Shown here: positions 14,910-22,633 of the stretch, in pieces
Position numbering within the stretch: the stretch's first letter is position 1
How the letters are laid out: the number at the start of each line of letters is the position of its first letter
NCBI GenBank assembly: GCA_910587335.1
Contig: CAJUMG010000005.1
Location: forward strand, 12,574-56,556
Direction: 5' to 3'
DNA: 43,983 nt
Source of the DNA: an uncultured Oscillospiraceae bacterium
Lineage (GTDB): Bacteria > Bacillota > Clostridia > Oscillospirales > Ruminococcaceae
Notes under the pieces: model-generated
Told to the model about the DNA's origin: nothing
Databases searched by the model: none
The model's input: the letters and a program-made list of their open reading frames with translations, nothing else
Program-made: the position numbers and the translations under genes

Positions 14910-15806
14910 ATGGAGGCAGATTCTATTTTGCAAGGACTAAAGGCGGCGATTGCCGCCTCTCCCTGCATAAGCGAAAGCGGCGTACCGGTATTTGTGGATT
15001 ATACCAGGGAATCCGAGCCCTGCTGTGGTATTTTTCCGGCGGGAGAAAAAAAGCTTTTTACCGATTTGGCTGGAGGAGAGCGCTGTCAGTATGATTTTAC
15101 CATCCAAATGACCGGATATGGATTTCAGGAGAAAGAGCGGATAGAAAACGAAAGGTTTGCCGAGCGATTCAGCCGGTGGTCCACCAGTTTAAAAGAAGGC
15201 GAAATAGACCTGGGGGAACAAAGGTGGTTTAAGAGCCTTTGGACAGGACGAGGACATCTTCTTTATCCGGCACAGGATGGACAAACCTTTATTTATGCGC
15301 TGGAGGGGAGTCTGGTCTATCAAAGAAAACCGGCGGATATCCAGGTTAGAGAGCGCTGGCTTTTCGGTTTTGGTTCGGCGAGAGAGCGGATTTGGGCAGA
15401 ATGTGCGGCGGGAATTGGCCAAACGCAGGAAGAAAAGGCGCAAAGCAGGTGGTTTTACGATTTTAACGGTCAGAAGAAAAAGGAAGAACACGGGCTGGGA
15501 ATGATCCATTTTACGGGATGCTTTTGTCCGGAGGATCTGTTCCAACAAAAGGTGATCGGTCAAAATCCAGAGGAAGAGGTTTTATGGGTGCGCTGCTTCT
15601 GTGGTACGACGGCTCAGGAATCTTTGGCAAAGGGCGGTGTGTGTACGCTGCATGCCCAAAGGCGTTTTGCATCGGACCCGCAGACCATGGACACGATTCA
15701 AATTCAGATGCAGCTTTTGACCGAGCAAAAGGGATCTTTTTGGTGGAACGGAGAAGGAAAAGGGACTTTTTTGCCGGACCGATTCGATTATCAGGGAGGT
15801 TTTTGA
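14910..15806 (+). CDS. Tail terminator fused to tail-tube-like domain
   Basis: A 298-residue protein that appears to combine two proteins normally encoded separately. Residues 1-142 look like a tail terminator/completion protein: VPVFVDYTRES, a QYDFTIQMTGYG strand, then IENERFAERFSRW and a final beta strand YALEGSLVYQRK. Residues about 150-298 resemble a small tail-tube protein: SRWFYDFNGQ, repeated strands, and the ending GKGTFLPDRFDYQ, similar to the GTFDPTTKTFT end of many tube proteins. The joint (about 143-150) shows no internal stop or ribosome site. The terminator half is fairly secure; the tube half is a weaker pattern match. It ends immediately before a 45-codon gene with its own ribosome site. 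Confidence 0.6.
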   Translation: MEADSILQGLKAAIAASPCISESGVPVFVDYTRESEPCCGIFPAGEKKLFTDLAGGERCQYDFTIQMTGYGFQEKERIENERFAERFSRWSTSLKEGEIDLGEQRWFKSLWTGRGHLLYPAQDGQTFIYALEGSLVYQRKPADIQVRERWLFGFGSARERIWAECAAGIGQTQEEKAQSRWFYDFNGQKKKEEHGLGMIHFTGCFCPEDLFQQKVIGQNPEEEVLWVRCFCGTTAQESLAKGGVCTLHAQRRFASDPQTMDTIQIQMQLLTEQKGSFWWNGEGKGTFLPDRFDYQGGF

Positions 15807-15944
15807 TTGGAACAATGGCACAGCAGATGGGAAGAAGAGAAGGAAAAGGCATATAAAGAGAGCGAAGAAGACAAAAAAACCGCGGTACAAAGGCAAAAGG
15901 AAAATGTTCGGCTACTGTATCGGGCGGGATATGCGGAAAGGTGA
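15807..15944 (+). CDS. 45-residue charged helical protein in tape-measure position (TTG start)
   Basis: A short gene that begins with TTG directly after the preceding TGA; AGGGAGG lies about 8 bases upstream, an excellent ribosome site. The product (MEQWHSRWEEEKEKAYKESE and 25 more residues, ending RAGYAER) is almost entirely charged and would form one alpha helix. It ends 6 bases before the next gene. Position between tube and tail-tip genes is where tail chaperones and the tape measure lie in siphophages, but it is far too short for a tape measure. It could be a tiny spacer or assembly protein, or the stump left after a deletion. No family recognised. Confidence 0.6.
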   Translation: MEQWHSRWEEEKEKAYKESEEDKKTAVQRQKENVRLLYRAGYAER

Positions 15945-15950
15945 TATAGC

Positions 15951-17993
15951 ATGGCAGAACATACAGAAACGGTCTATGCCAGCGACAGCTGGGCCCGGAA
16001 TTATACATATACTACGCTTGTTGAAACAGTGCGGGGAGCGAGTCTGACCTCACAGGAAAAATACAATTTTACCTATCAAAGAGGCGAATTTTTTGCAACA
16101 AACAGCTCCGATGTGTATATGAGGTTTTCTAAACCTGCCAAATATAAGAAAAAGCGCATAAGAAAGCTGAGTTTGTACGCCTATATAACTGCGACCTCTG
16201 CATCGAGTTCCGGAACATTCCAAAATGGAGGTTTTGTACATCACTATGGGCTTACGGCAACGGGATATCTATTTTGGTCACCCACCCCAGAGGCAAGCAC
16301 TCTGCCAAGCCTTGCAAAAAATCAGTATCAGCACATGGGAAACAAGACAAACTTTCCAGATATAAACCAAGAGTATGTAGATGTGACCCCCAATGTGATT
16401 ACAGGTTATTTCGGGAGCCCATACACCGGGAACAAATACACTGCCAATGCCAGTATGACGATGCATTCCCACACGGGTACGAACCGACCGTATGCGATTT
16501 TTACCTATGAGGATGTTGTACCGGAGGTAAGAGACTGCGCGCCAAAATCGGGGTTTGTCAATGAGAAGGCAAGTACGGTATTTCGCTGGAAGTTTTATGC
16601 GAATCAGAATTATGTCCAACAGCCGGTAAAGCAGCAGGGATATCAATTTCGCTGGCGGGTGACGGGGCAAAGCAGCTACAAAGAAAGTACAGTGACCAGC
16701 ACGAGCGAAAGTCATACTGTTCCGGCGGGAACCTTTCCAGAAAAGGGGAGTATTGACTGGTGCGTACGGGTGCAGTCGGACGACGGAATCTGGAGCGAAT
16801 GGTCCAGCTGGTTTACCTTAACCACCACCGACAGTCTGTCAGTCCCAGCGCAGCTGCGACCGAATCTCGGCTATGTAGATGGGAACCAGCCACAAATTTT
16901 TTCCTGGAAGCATGTCATTGAGACTGGAACGGCGCAGAGCAAATTTGAGATACAATACCGGACTGCCGGAGAAGATTGGGAGACGCTTTGGACAGGAGAG
17001 GGTACAGTACAGGAGACCCTTCTTTTACAAAATACCCTCCCTTCTGGCAAGGGCTTCTGGCGGGTCCGTACCGGAAACAGTGATGGAGTGTTGGGCGGCT
17101 GGAGCGAAGAAGCATCCATTATTGTACGAGCTTCTCCCCCGGAACCGGTAATCGGGCAACTGAATGCCGCGCCGCGTCCACTCATTCGCTGGCAAGCGCA
17201 GGACCAGCAGGGATATCAGGTGCGAATTGGGGAGATTGATTCTCTGGAGCAGTATGGGACGGAAAAGGAATGGTACTGTCCGGTTTATCTGGCGGATGGA
17301 AGCTATCAGGTTAGTGTACGTGTTCAAAACGAATTTGGCTTATGGTCGCCATGGGCTTCGGCCCAGTTTACGGTACAAAACCGCGGAACCGGAAGAATTG
17401 TTCTATCTGGTCGGACAGTGGGGAAAGAGATCATGCTTTCCTGGAATACTTCTGGAACCTTTTTGGGTTTTTTGGTCAAGAGAGACGGGCGAGTCATTGC
17501 GTCGACTAAAGATACCACCTATTTTGACCGAATGTGCGGGGGACTGCATCAATACGAATTGATCGGTCAGATAGAAGGCGGCCACTATGTCAGCAGCGGT
17601 GTGTTGACAAAAGTCTTTTCCATGCGTGACGCGGCGCTTTCCGGATGGGATGGAAGAGAATGGATTCTGTTTTCTGTTCGGCGAGACGGCGCACCGGTTC
17701 ACAAGTTAGTGAGTGAGGCACAGATAGGATATCAGCAGTATTATGGGTATGACCTACCGGTAGCTGAGATATCAAAAAGCCAGATTCGACGACATCAGCT
17801 GGCATTTTCTTTGCAGGACAGCCGGACCCTCACATCCTTACAGGCTTTGGTTGGGCATAAGGTGATTTACAAGGATCAATGGGGCAGCTGTTTTGCCGGC
17901 ATTCTGGAAAGTCTGACGGTGGATTATAAAAATAATGCGGATATTTCCTTTATCATCATGGAAGCGGAGCAGGAGAAAGAAAATGAAGAGTAA
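15951..17993 (+). CDS. Large tail protein with fibronectin-III-like domains
   Basis: A 680-residue structural protein. Residues 1-190 are beta-rich and aromatic. They are followed by about four fibronectin-III-like units (roughly 190-285, 286-378, 380-460, 462-545), three of which end in Trp-Ser motifs: GIWSEWSSW, GGWSEEA and GLWSPWASA. The last about 130 residues (from GWDGREWILF) with VIYKDQWGSCFAGILESLTV and NADISFIIMEAE resemble a ring or tail-tip domain. Such proteins form distal tail or adhesion structures and bind surface glycans. Its order, before the hub, suggests it combines distal-tail and receptor-binding work. It overlaps the hub gene by 11 bases. Confidence 0.7.
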   Translation: MAEHTETVYASDSWARNYTYTTLVETVRGASLTSQEKYNFTYQRGEFFATNSSDVYMRFSKPAKYKKKRIRKLSLYAYITATSASSSGTFQNGGFVHHYGLTATGYLFWSPTPEASTLPSLAKNQYQHMGNKTNFPDINQEYVDVTPNVITGYFGSPYTGNKYTANASMTMHSHTGTNRPYAIFTYEDVVPEVRDCAPKSGFVNEKASTVFRWKFYANQNYVQQPVKQQGYQFRWRVTGQSSYKESTVTSTSESHTVPAGTFPEKGSIDWCVRVQSDDGIWSEWSSWFTLTTTDSLSVPAQLRPNLGYVDGNQPQIFSWKHVIETGTAQSKFEIQYRTAGEDWETLWTGEGTVQETLLLQNTLPSGKGFWRVRTGNSDGVLGGWSEEASIIVRASPPEPVIGQLNAAPRPLIRWQAQDQQGYQVRIGEIDSLEQYGTEKEWYCPVYLADGSYQVSVRVQNEFGLWSPWASAQFTVQNRGTGRIVLSGRTVGKEIMLSWNTSGTFLGFLVKRDGRVIASTKDTTYFDRMCGGLHQYELIGQIEGGHYVSSGVLTKVFSMRDAALSGWDGREWILFSVRRDGAPVHKLVSEAQIGYQQYYGYDLPVAEISKSQIRRHQLAFSLQDSRTLTSLQALVGHKVIYKDQWGSCFAGILESLTVDYKNNADISFIIMEAEQEKENEE

Positions 17994-19032
17994 CGCAGCC
18001 AGAGAATTTTCCCTTCGATACGATATTTTGCGTGGAGGCGTGAAGTATGCAGAAGCAAAGGCGGTGGGGTCCGGCGCAGTTTCGCTGGATCTGCGCAGAA
18101 AAATCAAGCGGATTTACAGCGGAGATCTGGTCCTGCCGCAGGAAATACAGCGATTGACCGACCGGCTACGTCCGGTGCTGATATTGGATGGAGAGGAATA
18201 CCCATTGGGACATTTTATCCTTACCTCTGTCAGGCAGATACGGGAGAAGGGCAACTTTTTTTGCCGTTGCGAAGGATACGGCCTTTGCTTTTTGGCACAA
18301 CGGACCAGAATTGAGGAAAAGCTGTTTATTCCAGCAGGGGAGCGTTATATTGACTGGATTCAGGCGCTGCTGCGGCAATGCGGGGTATCATCGGCCATTG
18401 TTGAGGATTCCCCGGAGGTTTTTTCCACTGATCGGGAGGACTGGGAGATTGGCACCTCTGTTTTGGATATTATCAATGGGCTTTTGGACGAGATCAGCTA
18501 TCAATCGCTATGGTTTGACGAAGATGGCGCCGCGCATATTGGTGCGATTTTGGAGCCGAGTGTAAAAAACATCCGGCACCGGTATGGACCAGGGAGAAAA
18601 GACGGATATTCCTTGATTAAAGAAGCGTATATTCGTGAAGACGACCTGTTTGATGTGTGCAACGTATTTATTGCCCAATGTGAAAATCCGGAGCTTAAAA
18701 CTATGATGCGGGCGGTTTCGGTCAACGACGACCCAGATTCGCTTTTATCTATTTTTCGACAGGGCAGAATTATGGCTCCGCCGGTACGGCTGGACAACAT
18801 CAGCAGTCAGGATGCCCTACAGCGTTACGCGGACCGGATGTGCTGGCAGTCGATGGCGGCGTCTGAGACCACTGTGATTCGAACAGCGCTGAATCCCCGG
18901 CATCGGTGCGGGGATATTCTGGCGCTGGAAGGGGATTTGGCGCCGGGAGTCTATGAGGAAATTGGCTGGGCGATGGAGCTGGCTCCCGGGGGACTAATGG
19001 AACATACACTAAGGAGAATACTATACATATGA
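17983..19032 (+). CDS. Tail hub / tail-associated protein, N-terminal type
   Basis: A 349-residue protein behind AGGAG within the end of the previous gene. Segments such as LRYDILRGGVKYAEAKA, an RRKIKRIYSGDLVLP loop, EYPLGHFILTS, and a DIINGLLDEISYQSLWFDED stretch are typical of hub proteins (gp27-like, ReqiPepy6_Gp37-like) at the tail tip of Gram-positive siphophages. The usual C-terminal peptidoglycan hydrolase or lyase extension is absent, so it cannot by itself breach the wall. The start at 17983 was preferred to an open frame reaching upstream to 17935 because of the ribosome site. It overlaps the following fibre gene by ATGA. Confidence 0.7.
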   Translation: MKSNAAREFSLRYDILRGGVKYAEAKAVGSGAVSLDLRRKIKRIYSGDLVLPQEIQRLTDRLRPVLILDGEEYPLGHFILTSVRQIREKGNFFCRCEGYGLCFLAQRTRIEEKLFIPAGERYIDWIQALLRQCGVSSAIVEDSPEVFSTDREDWEIGTSVLDIINGLLDEISYQSLWFDEDGAAHIGAILEPSVKNIRHRYGPGRKDGYSLIKEAYIREDDLFDVCNVFIAQCENPELKTMMRAVSVNDDPDSLLSIFRQGRIMAPPVRLDNISSQDALQRYADRMCWQSMAASETTVIRTALNPRHRCGDILALEGDLAPGVYEEIGWAMELAPGGLMEHTLRRILYI

Positions 19033-19655
19033 TTTATCAGGATGAACAGGAAATACAGGAACGACAGCCAGAAAATTCCAGCTTTGCAACCATTGCGCAA
19101 ATTTATGAAGACGGTGTAACGTTGCTATTCAGCGGACAGGACACACCAAGTCAGAAAAGATACCGTGTAAATAGTTTTGCCGTTTTTCATCAGGGAGACA
19201 AAGTATTTTTGGCAAAGGACAGCGGCACCTATGTAGTGCTATTCCCCGTCGGCATGCCAAAAGCGAATTTTCGGGCGGATTGGTCAGATTGGTCAGACTG
19301 GTCGAAAAATGCGGAAAAAGCCACAAATGCAAACAAGGCCAATAGTGCCACCAATGCCAATCATGCAGCGAATGCGGACAACGCGAGCAAAGCGGAAACG
19401 GCGGAAAAAGCAGATAAGTTGACCACCGGCCGGACGATCAAGCTGACAGGGGATGTGACAGCGTCGGGAACCTTTGATGGGTCGGCGAATCTATCCATGG
19501 CAGCAACAGGCGTAAAGGCGAACGCGGTAAAAGACCAAAACAGTGTCAGCAATCGAACGATACAATTTCGGGTAGCGGATTTTGGCAAGCTACAATTTAA
19601 GTCTAGTTATTATAACAGTACCATATGGTACAACATGGACGGTACACGAGCATAA
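19029..19655 (+). CDS. Tail fibre protein with Asn-Ala repeats
   Basis: A 208-residue fibre. The N-terminal about 85 residues are a small beta domain (tail attachment). Then comes a short DWSDWSDWSK tandem, and a low-complexity zone (about 93-125) of three-residue Asn-Ala/Ala-Lys repeats that predicts a trimeric coiled or helical shaft. The following segment ADKLTTGRTIKLTGDVTASG and FDGSANLSMAATG is the common phage tail-fibre repeat. The C-terminal about 50 residues could be the tip. The start overlaps the hub stop (ATGA). Confidence 0.75.
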   Translation: MIYQDEQEIQERQPENSSFATIAQIYEDGVTLLFSGQDTPSQKRYRVNSFAVFHQGDKVFLAKDSGTYVVLFPVGMPKANFRADWSDWSDWSKNAEKATNANKANSATNANHAANADNASKAETAEKADKLTTGRTIKLTGDVTASGTFDGSANLSMAATGVKANAVKDQNSVSNRTIQFRVADFGKLQFKSSYYNSTIWYNMDGTRA

Positions 19656-19666
19656 GGGGAAATGAA

Positions 19667-21316
19667 ATGGAATTAAAAGCAAATGAGCGGAAAATCATCA
19701 ATACGCAGCCGCTGGACTATTTGTTTACCCAGGGAGAATCGGGAGTGGATCGGATACCAATTATCCTACCGCTTCAGTATGGACAGGTTGATCTGTCGGC
19801 CCTTCGATGGTCTATACAACTGGTCAGCGAGCAGGACACATTTGTAAGCAAACCTCTTTTTTCCGAAGTGGGTCCGGATACGCTGACCGTCTACTGGGAA
19901 GTTGATGGAGACTGTACTGCAGTGGCGGGGAAAATCGGTTTAACAGTAGTTGGTATCAGCGACAGCGGCAACGAGGTGATTAAGTTTGACGGGCGGGAAA
20001 TCATGGTCAAGGCAGCGCTTTATGGCAGCTTTGTTCCCTCACCGGATACGCTGACCGCCTCTTTAGCACAGGTACAAAAATATGCAGAGGAGACGATTTT
20101 GGCGGCAAGGAAAACAGACTCCTGGGCCGCTGCGGCGGAAAAATCCGCCCAAGATGCCAAGGCTGCGGCGGAAAATGGTCCGCTCATCGGAGAAAATGGC
20201 CACTGGTTTTTGTATGATGCGGCATCGGGCTCTCATTTGGACAGCGGTGTTTCTGTTTACGGAGAAGAAGGAAAAAGCCCATACATTGGGACAGATGGAT
20301 ATTGGTATCAGTGGAACCGAGAAGAAAGCGTTTATCAAAAAACGGATATCTTTGCCCAAGGTCCTCCAGGAGTCGCAGGAGGCATACAATCGGTCAACGG
20401 AAATTTACCGGACGAGAGCGGGAATGTGGAAGTAGCGGCAGGAATAGGCAGAAACCTACTGCTGAACTGGCATTTTGTGCATCCGGTAAACCAGCGGGAA
20501 GCGACTGCATACCATAACCCGGATACCGGGGCGATCGGGTATCACGGAGAAAACATCTACAGTATAGACCGGTGGAGAATACACGGCATATGGCTTACAC
20601 TGACAGACGAGGGCATAGAGCTGGACCGGATATCAGCCGAGACGGCGGGGTGTGCGGTCCAACAGTTGGAAGAAAGTGTGGCAAAGCAGCTGTCCGGCAG
20701 GGAAATGACCATCTCTGCGCTCATTGACGGGGAGCTGTATACATCCTCATTCCTAGTGCCAAACGCCGAGGGGAGCTTGGGAGAAACGGTGGTGCCCACC
20801 GGAAAAATGCGGCTATACTATCATCCGTCGGGAACAACACAGTTCACCTTTGATGTGGAGCCTGGGTCTCAGGGTCACATACTCCAAGCGGCAAAGCTGG
20901 AGTTTGGAAGCTGGCAGACCTTAGCGCACCGGGACGAAGGCGGGGAGTGGGTGTTAAACGAAATCCCGGATTACGGTGAGGAGCTGGCGCGGTGCCAGCG
21001 GTATGCGATGATGTACGAGGCAAACGGGAATACGCTGCTGTTCATGGGCTATGGACTTGTGGATGGTCAGTTTCGGTTTACCGCACAGACACCGGTTGTA
21101 ATGCGGATAAAGCCCACAGTGTTAAAATCGGGACTGAACGCCGCTTCGATTATAGACAGCGAAGGGCTTAAGGCTATTGATACACTGGCTGCAAAAGCGA
21201 CGTCCGGCAATACGCTGCTGATGGATGGAATGGCGGAGAACGTAAAGGCCGGCAAAATCTATTATGTACATGGCCGGAGCGGGTCCAGGCTGCTATTGGA
21301 CGCGGAGATTTACTAG
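19667..21316 (+). CDS. Tail fibre / receptor-binding protein, BppU-like N-terminus
   Basis: A 549-residue fibre. The N-terminal 140 residues (ANERKIINTQPLDYLFTQGE ... LTVVGISDSGNEVIKFDGRE) resemble BppU-type baseplate attachment domains. A helical linker (about 150-190), two copies of a G-x-x-G-x-W unit (GENGHWFLYDAASG and GTDGYWYQWN), a short collagen-like QGPPGVAGG and then a NLLLNWHFVHPVNQ ... YSIDRW module common in carbohydrate-binding fibre tips follow. The start ATG 19667 has AAGGGG upstream; the frame is open earlier but would overlap the previous gene. It is the last structural gene. Confidence 0.75.
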   Translation: MELKANERKIINTQPLDYLFTQGESGVDRIPIILPLQYGQVDLSALRWSIQLVSEQDTFVSKPLFSEVGPDTLTVYWEVDGDCTAVAGKIGLTVVGISDSGNEVIKFDGREIMVKAALYGSFVPSPDTLTASLAQVQKYAEETILAARKTDSWAAAAEKSAQDAKAAAENGPLIGENGHWFLYDAASGSHLDSGVSVYGEEGKSPYIGTDGYWYQWNREESVYQKTDIFAQGPPGVAGGIQSVNGNLPDESGNVEVAAGIGRNLLLNWHFVHPVNQREATAYHNPDTGAIGYHGENIYSIDRWRIHGIWLTLTDEGIELDRISAETAGCAVQQLEESVAKQLSGREMTISALIDGELYTSSFLVPNAEGSLGETVVPTGKMRLYYHPSGTTQFTFDVEPGSQGHILQAAKLEFGSWQTLAHRDEGGEWVLNEIPDYGEELARCQRYAMMYEANGNTLLFMGYGLVDGQFRFTAQTPVVMRIKPTVLKSGLNAASIIDSEGLKAIDTLAAKATSGNTLLMDGMAENVKAGKIYYVHGRSGSRLLLDAEIY

Positions 21317-21328
21317 GGAGAGGTAAGA

Positions 21329-21421
21329 ATGATAGGAAAATACCATTTGTTTTATCATGATGTATAGCCAGAAGGGAAAAATCCTCAATTCACTGACAAT
21401 AAGGAGAAAGACGGTAAATGA
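21329..21421 (+). pseudogene. 30-codon small gene broken by an in-frame TAG
   Basis: ATG at 21329 sits behind AGGGAGAGG. The frame reads MIGKYHLFYHDV, then TAG (21365-21367), then PEGKNPQFTDNKEKDGK up to TGA at 21419-21421. That TGA overlaps the ImmA-gene ATG as ATGA, the normal coupling arrangement, which suggests the whole frame was once one small gene that acquired an amber stop. TAG is used as a normal stop by neighbouring genes, so recoding is unlikely. No family recognised. Confidence 0.4.
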
Positions 21422-21846
21422 AACACAATCTAAATCAGGTTTATCAGGATTTGGAAAAGGAGAATATTACCGTTTTGCCATACCAATTCCGGCATATAAA
21501 AAGCGTTTCTCTAAAGGAAGAGAAGGTCGTTGGGATTGACCAAAGCAAAATAGAGGACTGTGCTGAAGAGTATACGATTTTGATTCATGAAAAAGGTCAT
21601 TTTGATTCGGGAGCCTTTTACACAGCAGAGTGTCCCTACCTGTTGAGAGAGCAGGCCGAATACAGAGCGGACCGTGCGGCTATTTTACAGTATATTCCTT
21701 TAGAGGAACTGCGAGAGTATATTTCCCGGGGAATCGTAGAGCTCTGGGAATTGGCGGAACAGTTTGGTGTTACAGAAGTGTTTATGAAAAAGGCAGTGTC
21801 CTATTATCGGGATACGTTGGGGATTTCGCTGTACCCGCAACGATAA
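21418..21846 (+). CDS. ImmA/IrrE-family metallopeptidase
   Basis: A 142-residue zinc protease. HEKGH (57-61) supplies two zinc His and the catalytic Glu58; the third ligand is probably in REQAEYRADRAA (Glu78 or Glu81). ImmA proteins cleave XRE-type repressors such as ImmR of ICEBs1 when DNA is damaged or by cell-cell signals. Here the only XRE protein of the element is at its other end, 12 kb away, while in most elements the two are adjacent. Being last in the capsid operon, the protease would be made when the operon is on, giving positive feedback if it cleaves the repressor. That circuit is inference. Confidence 0.88.
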   Translation: MKHNLNQVYQDLEKENITVLPYQFRHIKSVSLKEEKVVGIDQSKIEDCAEEYTILIHEKGHFDSGAFYTAECPYLLREQAEYRADRAAILQYIPLEELREYISRGIVELWELAEQFGVTEVFMKKAVSYYRDTLGISLYPQR

Positions 21847-21854
21847 AAAAGCTG

Positions 21855-21905
21855 GGTGATTGCTAAGCGATCACAGCAATCATAAGCGCCTGTCTACTGG
21901 GACAG
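21855..21905 (+). other. Alternative hairpins after the ImmA gene
   Basis: GTGATTGC (21856-21863) can pair with GCGATCAC (21867-21874), or TGATTGCT (21857-21864) with AGCAATCA (21875-21882); the two folds exclude each other. A third small hairpin (21890-21894 with 21901-21905) follows. Together with the terminator at 21915-21943 they form a structured 3' end of the operon, or traces of an element boundary. Confidence 0.4.
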
Positions 21906-21914
21906 ATATGCAAT

Positions 21915-21943
21915 AAAAAATAGCCGCTTAGCGGCTATTTTTT
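21915..21943. terminator. Bidirectional terminator, contains the stop of the hydrolase gene
   Basis: AAAAAATAGCCGC (21915-21927), loop TTA and its exact complement (21931-21943) with T tracts on both strands. It ends the rightward phage operon and the leftward hydrolase operon, whose TAG stop (21937-21935) is inside the stem. Confidence 0.9.
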
Positions 21944-22633
21944 ATACTCCAAACAGATTTCGTTAAATTTTTGGAACAGAGGGGTAGTGTCCGGGCCGTC
22001 GAAGGGATCAGGAAGATCTCCGCGCATTCGCTCCGGATGCCATTGCACGGCGTAAATAGGCATTGACTCATGCTCAACTGCCTCGATGACGCCATCGTGA
22101 GATCGGGCGGTGACTTTTAAACTGTCTGCTAACTGGTCGATTCGGTTATTATGCCGACTGTTGGTGATAAATGTTTCTCCAAACAGCTGACAGATCAGAG
22201 AACCTGGTTCGGCAAGGATCTCATGCTTATGCATCAGATGCTCCACACCATCGGTTAATTTGAATTTCTTTGCCAGAGTACCGCCTAAAAATACGTTGAT
22301 ATTCTGTTGTCCGCGGCAGATACCAAATACGGGTTTACCGGCTTTCTGAAAGGCATGGAACAGCTTTTCGTCCAACGGATCACGCTTTTGTTTTTCAATG
22401 GCTTTTGCCTGTTCGGCATACTCCGGAGAGGGGACATACATGGCGCTTCCGGTGAGAATCAATCCGTCACACAGGCGGGCATATTCGTCTGCCAGTTCAA
22501 TGTCGGTGGCCATAACCGGAACGCCGCCGCCTGCGGTAACGCCCAGAAAATATTTTTTATTGACCATCCATCCATCGTTAAAAAAATGCGGTTCAACAGC
22601 CGGTGCAGGCGCAATGCAGATAATAGGCTTCAT
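21935..22633 (-). CDS. Gamma-glutamyl-gamma-aminobutyrate hydrolase-like (peptidase C26), active-site complete
   Basis: A 232-residue class-I glutamine amidotransferase-fold hydrolase of the C26/PuuD group. Nucleophile Cys106 in FGICRGQQNINV, and His199/Glu201 in VQWHPE complete the triad. Relatives hydrolyse gamma-glutamyl amides (for example gamma-glutamyl-GABA in putrescine breakdown). Its start overlaps the stop of the upstream paralogue by ATGA, so the two are translated together and may form a heterodimer. The substrate is unknown; no putrescine genes are near. The TAG stop lies inside the terminator stem. Confidence 0.88.
   Translation of the reverse strand: MKPIICIAPAPAVEPHFFNDGWMVNKKYFLGVTAGGGVPVMATDIELADEYARLCDGLILTGSAMYVPSPEYAEQAKAIEKQKRDPLDEKLFHAFQKAGKPVFGICRGQQNINVFLGGTLAKKFKLTDGVEHLMHKHEILAEPGSLICQLFGETFITNSRHNNRIDQLADSLKVTARSHDGVIEAVEHESMPIYAVQWHPERMRGDLPDPFDGPDTTPLFQKFNEICLEYKK

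Larger units (their letters stand above)
8805..21846. mobile_element. Compact prophage-like / GTA-like element
   Basis: From the XRE gene to the ImmA protease, all recognisable genes are phage-type: terminases, portal, scaffold, capsid, head completion, tail terminator/tube, tail hub and fibres. There is no integrase, excisionase, replication gene, tape measure, holin or endolysin, and I could not find flanking direct repeats that would serve as att sites. Open frames are intact and closely spaced, often overlapping by a few bases, which argues against random decay. It sits between argS and chromosomal hydrolase/tRNA genes. Confidence 0.75.

Noticed and set aside
21329..21421. Amber (TAG) recoding in the phage element.
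   Set aside because: Other genes of the element, such as the portal and the first Cys-rich gene, end at TAG, so TAG is read as stop.
8805..21930. Attachment-site direct repeats at the ends of the phage-like element.
   Set aside because: Compared the sequences beside argS/XRE with those after the ImmA gene; no shared repeat of convincing length. The tRNA-Ser genes are 1.6 kb away.
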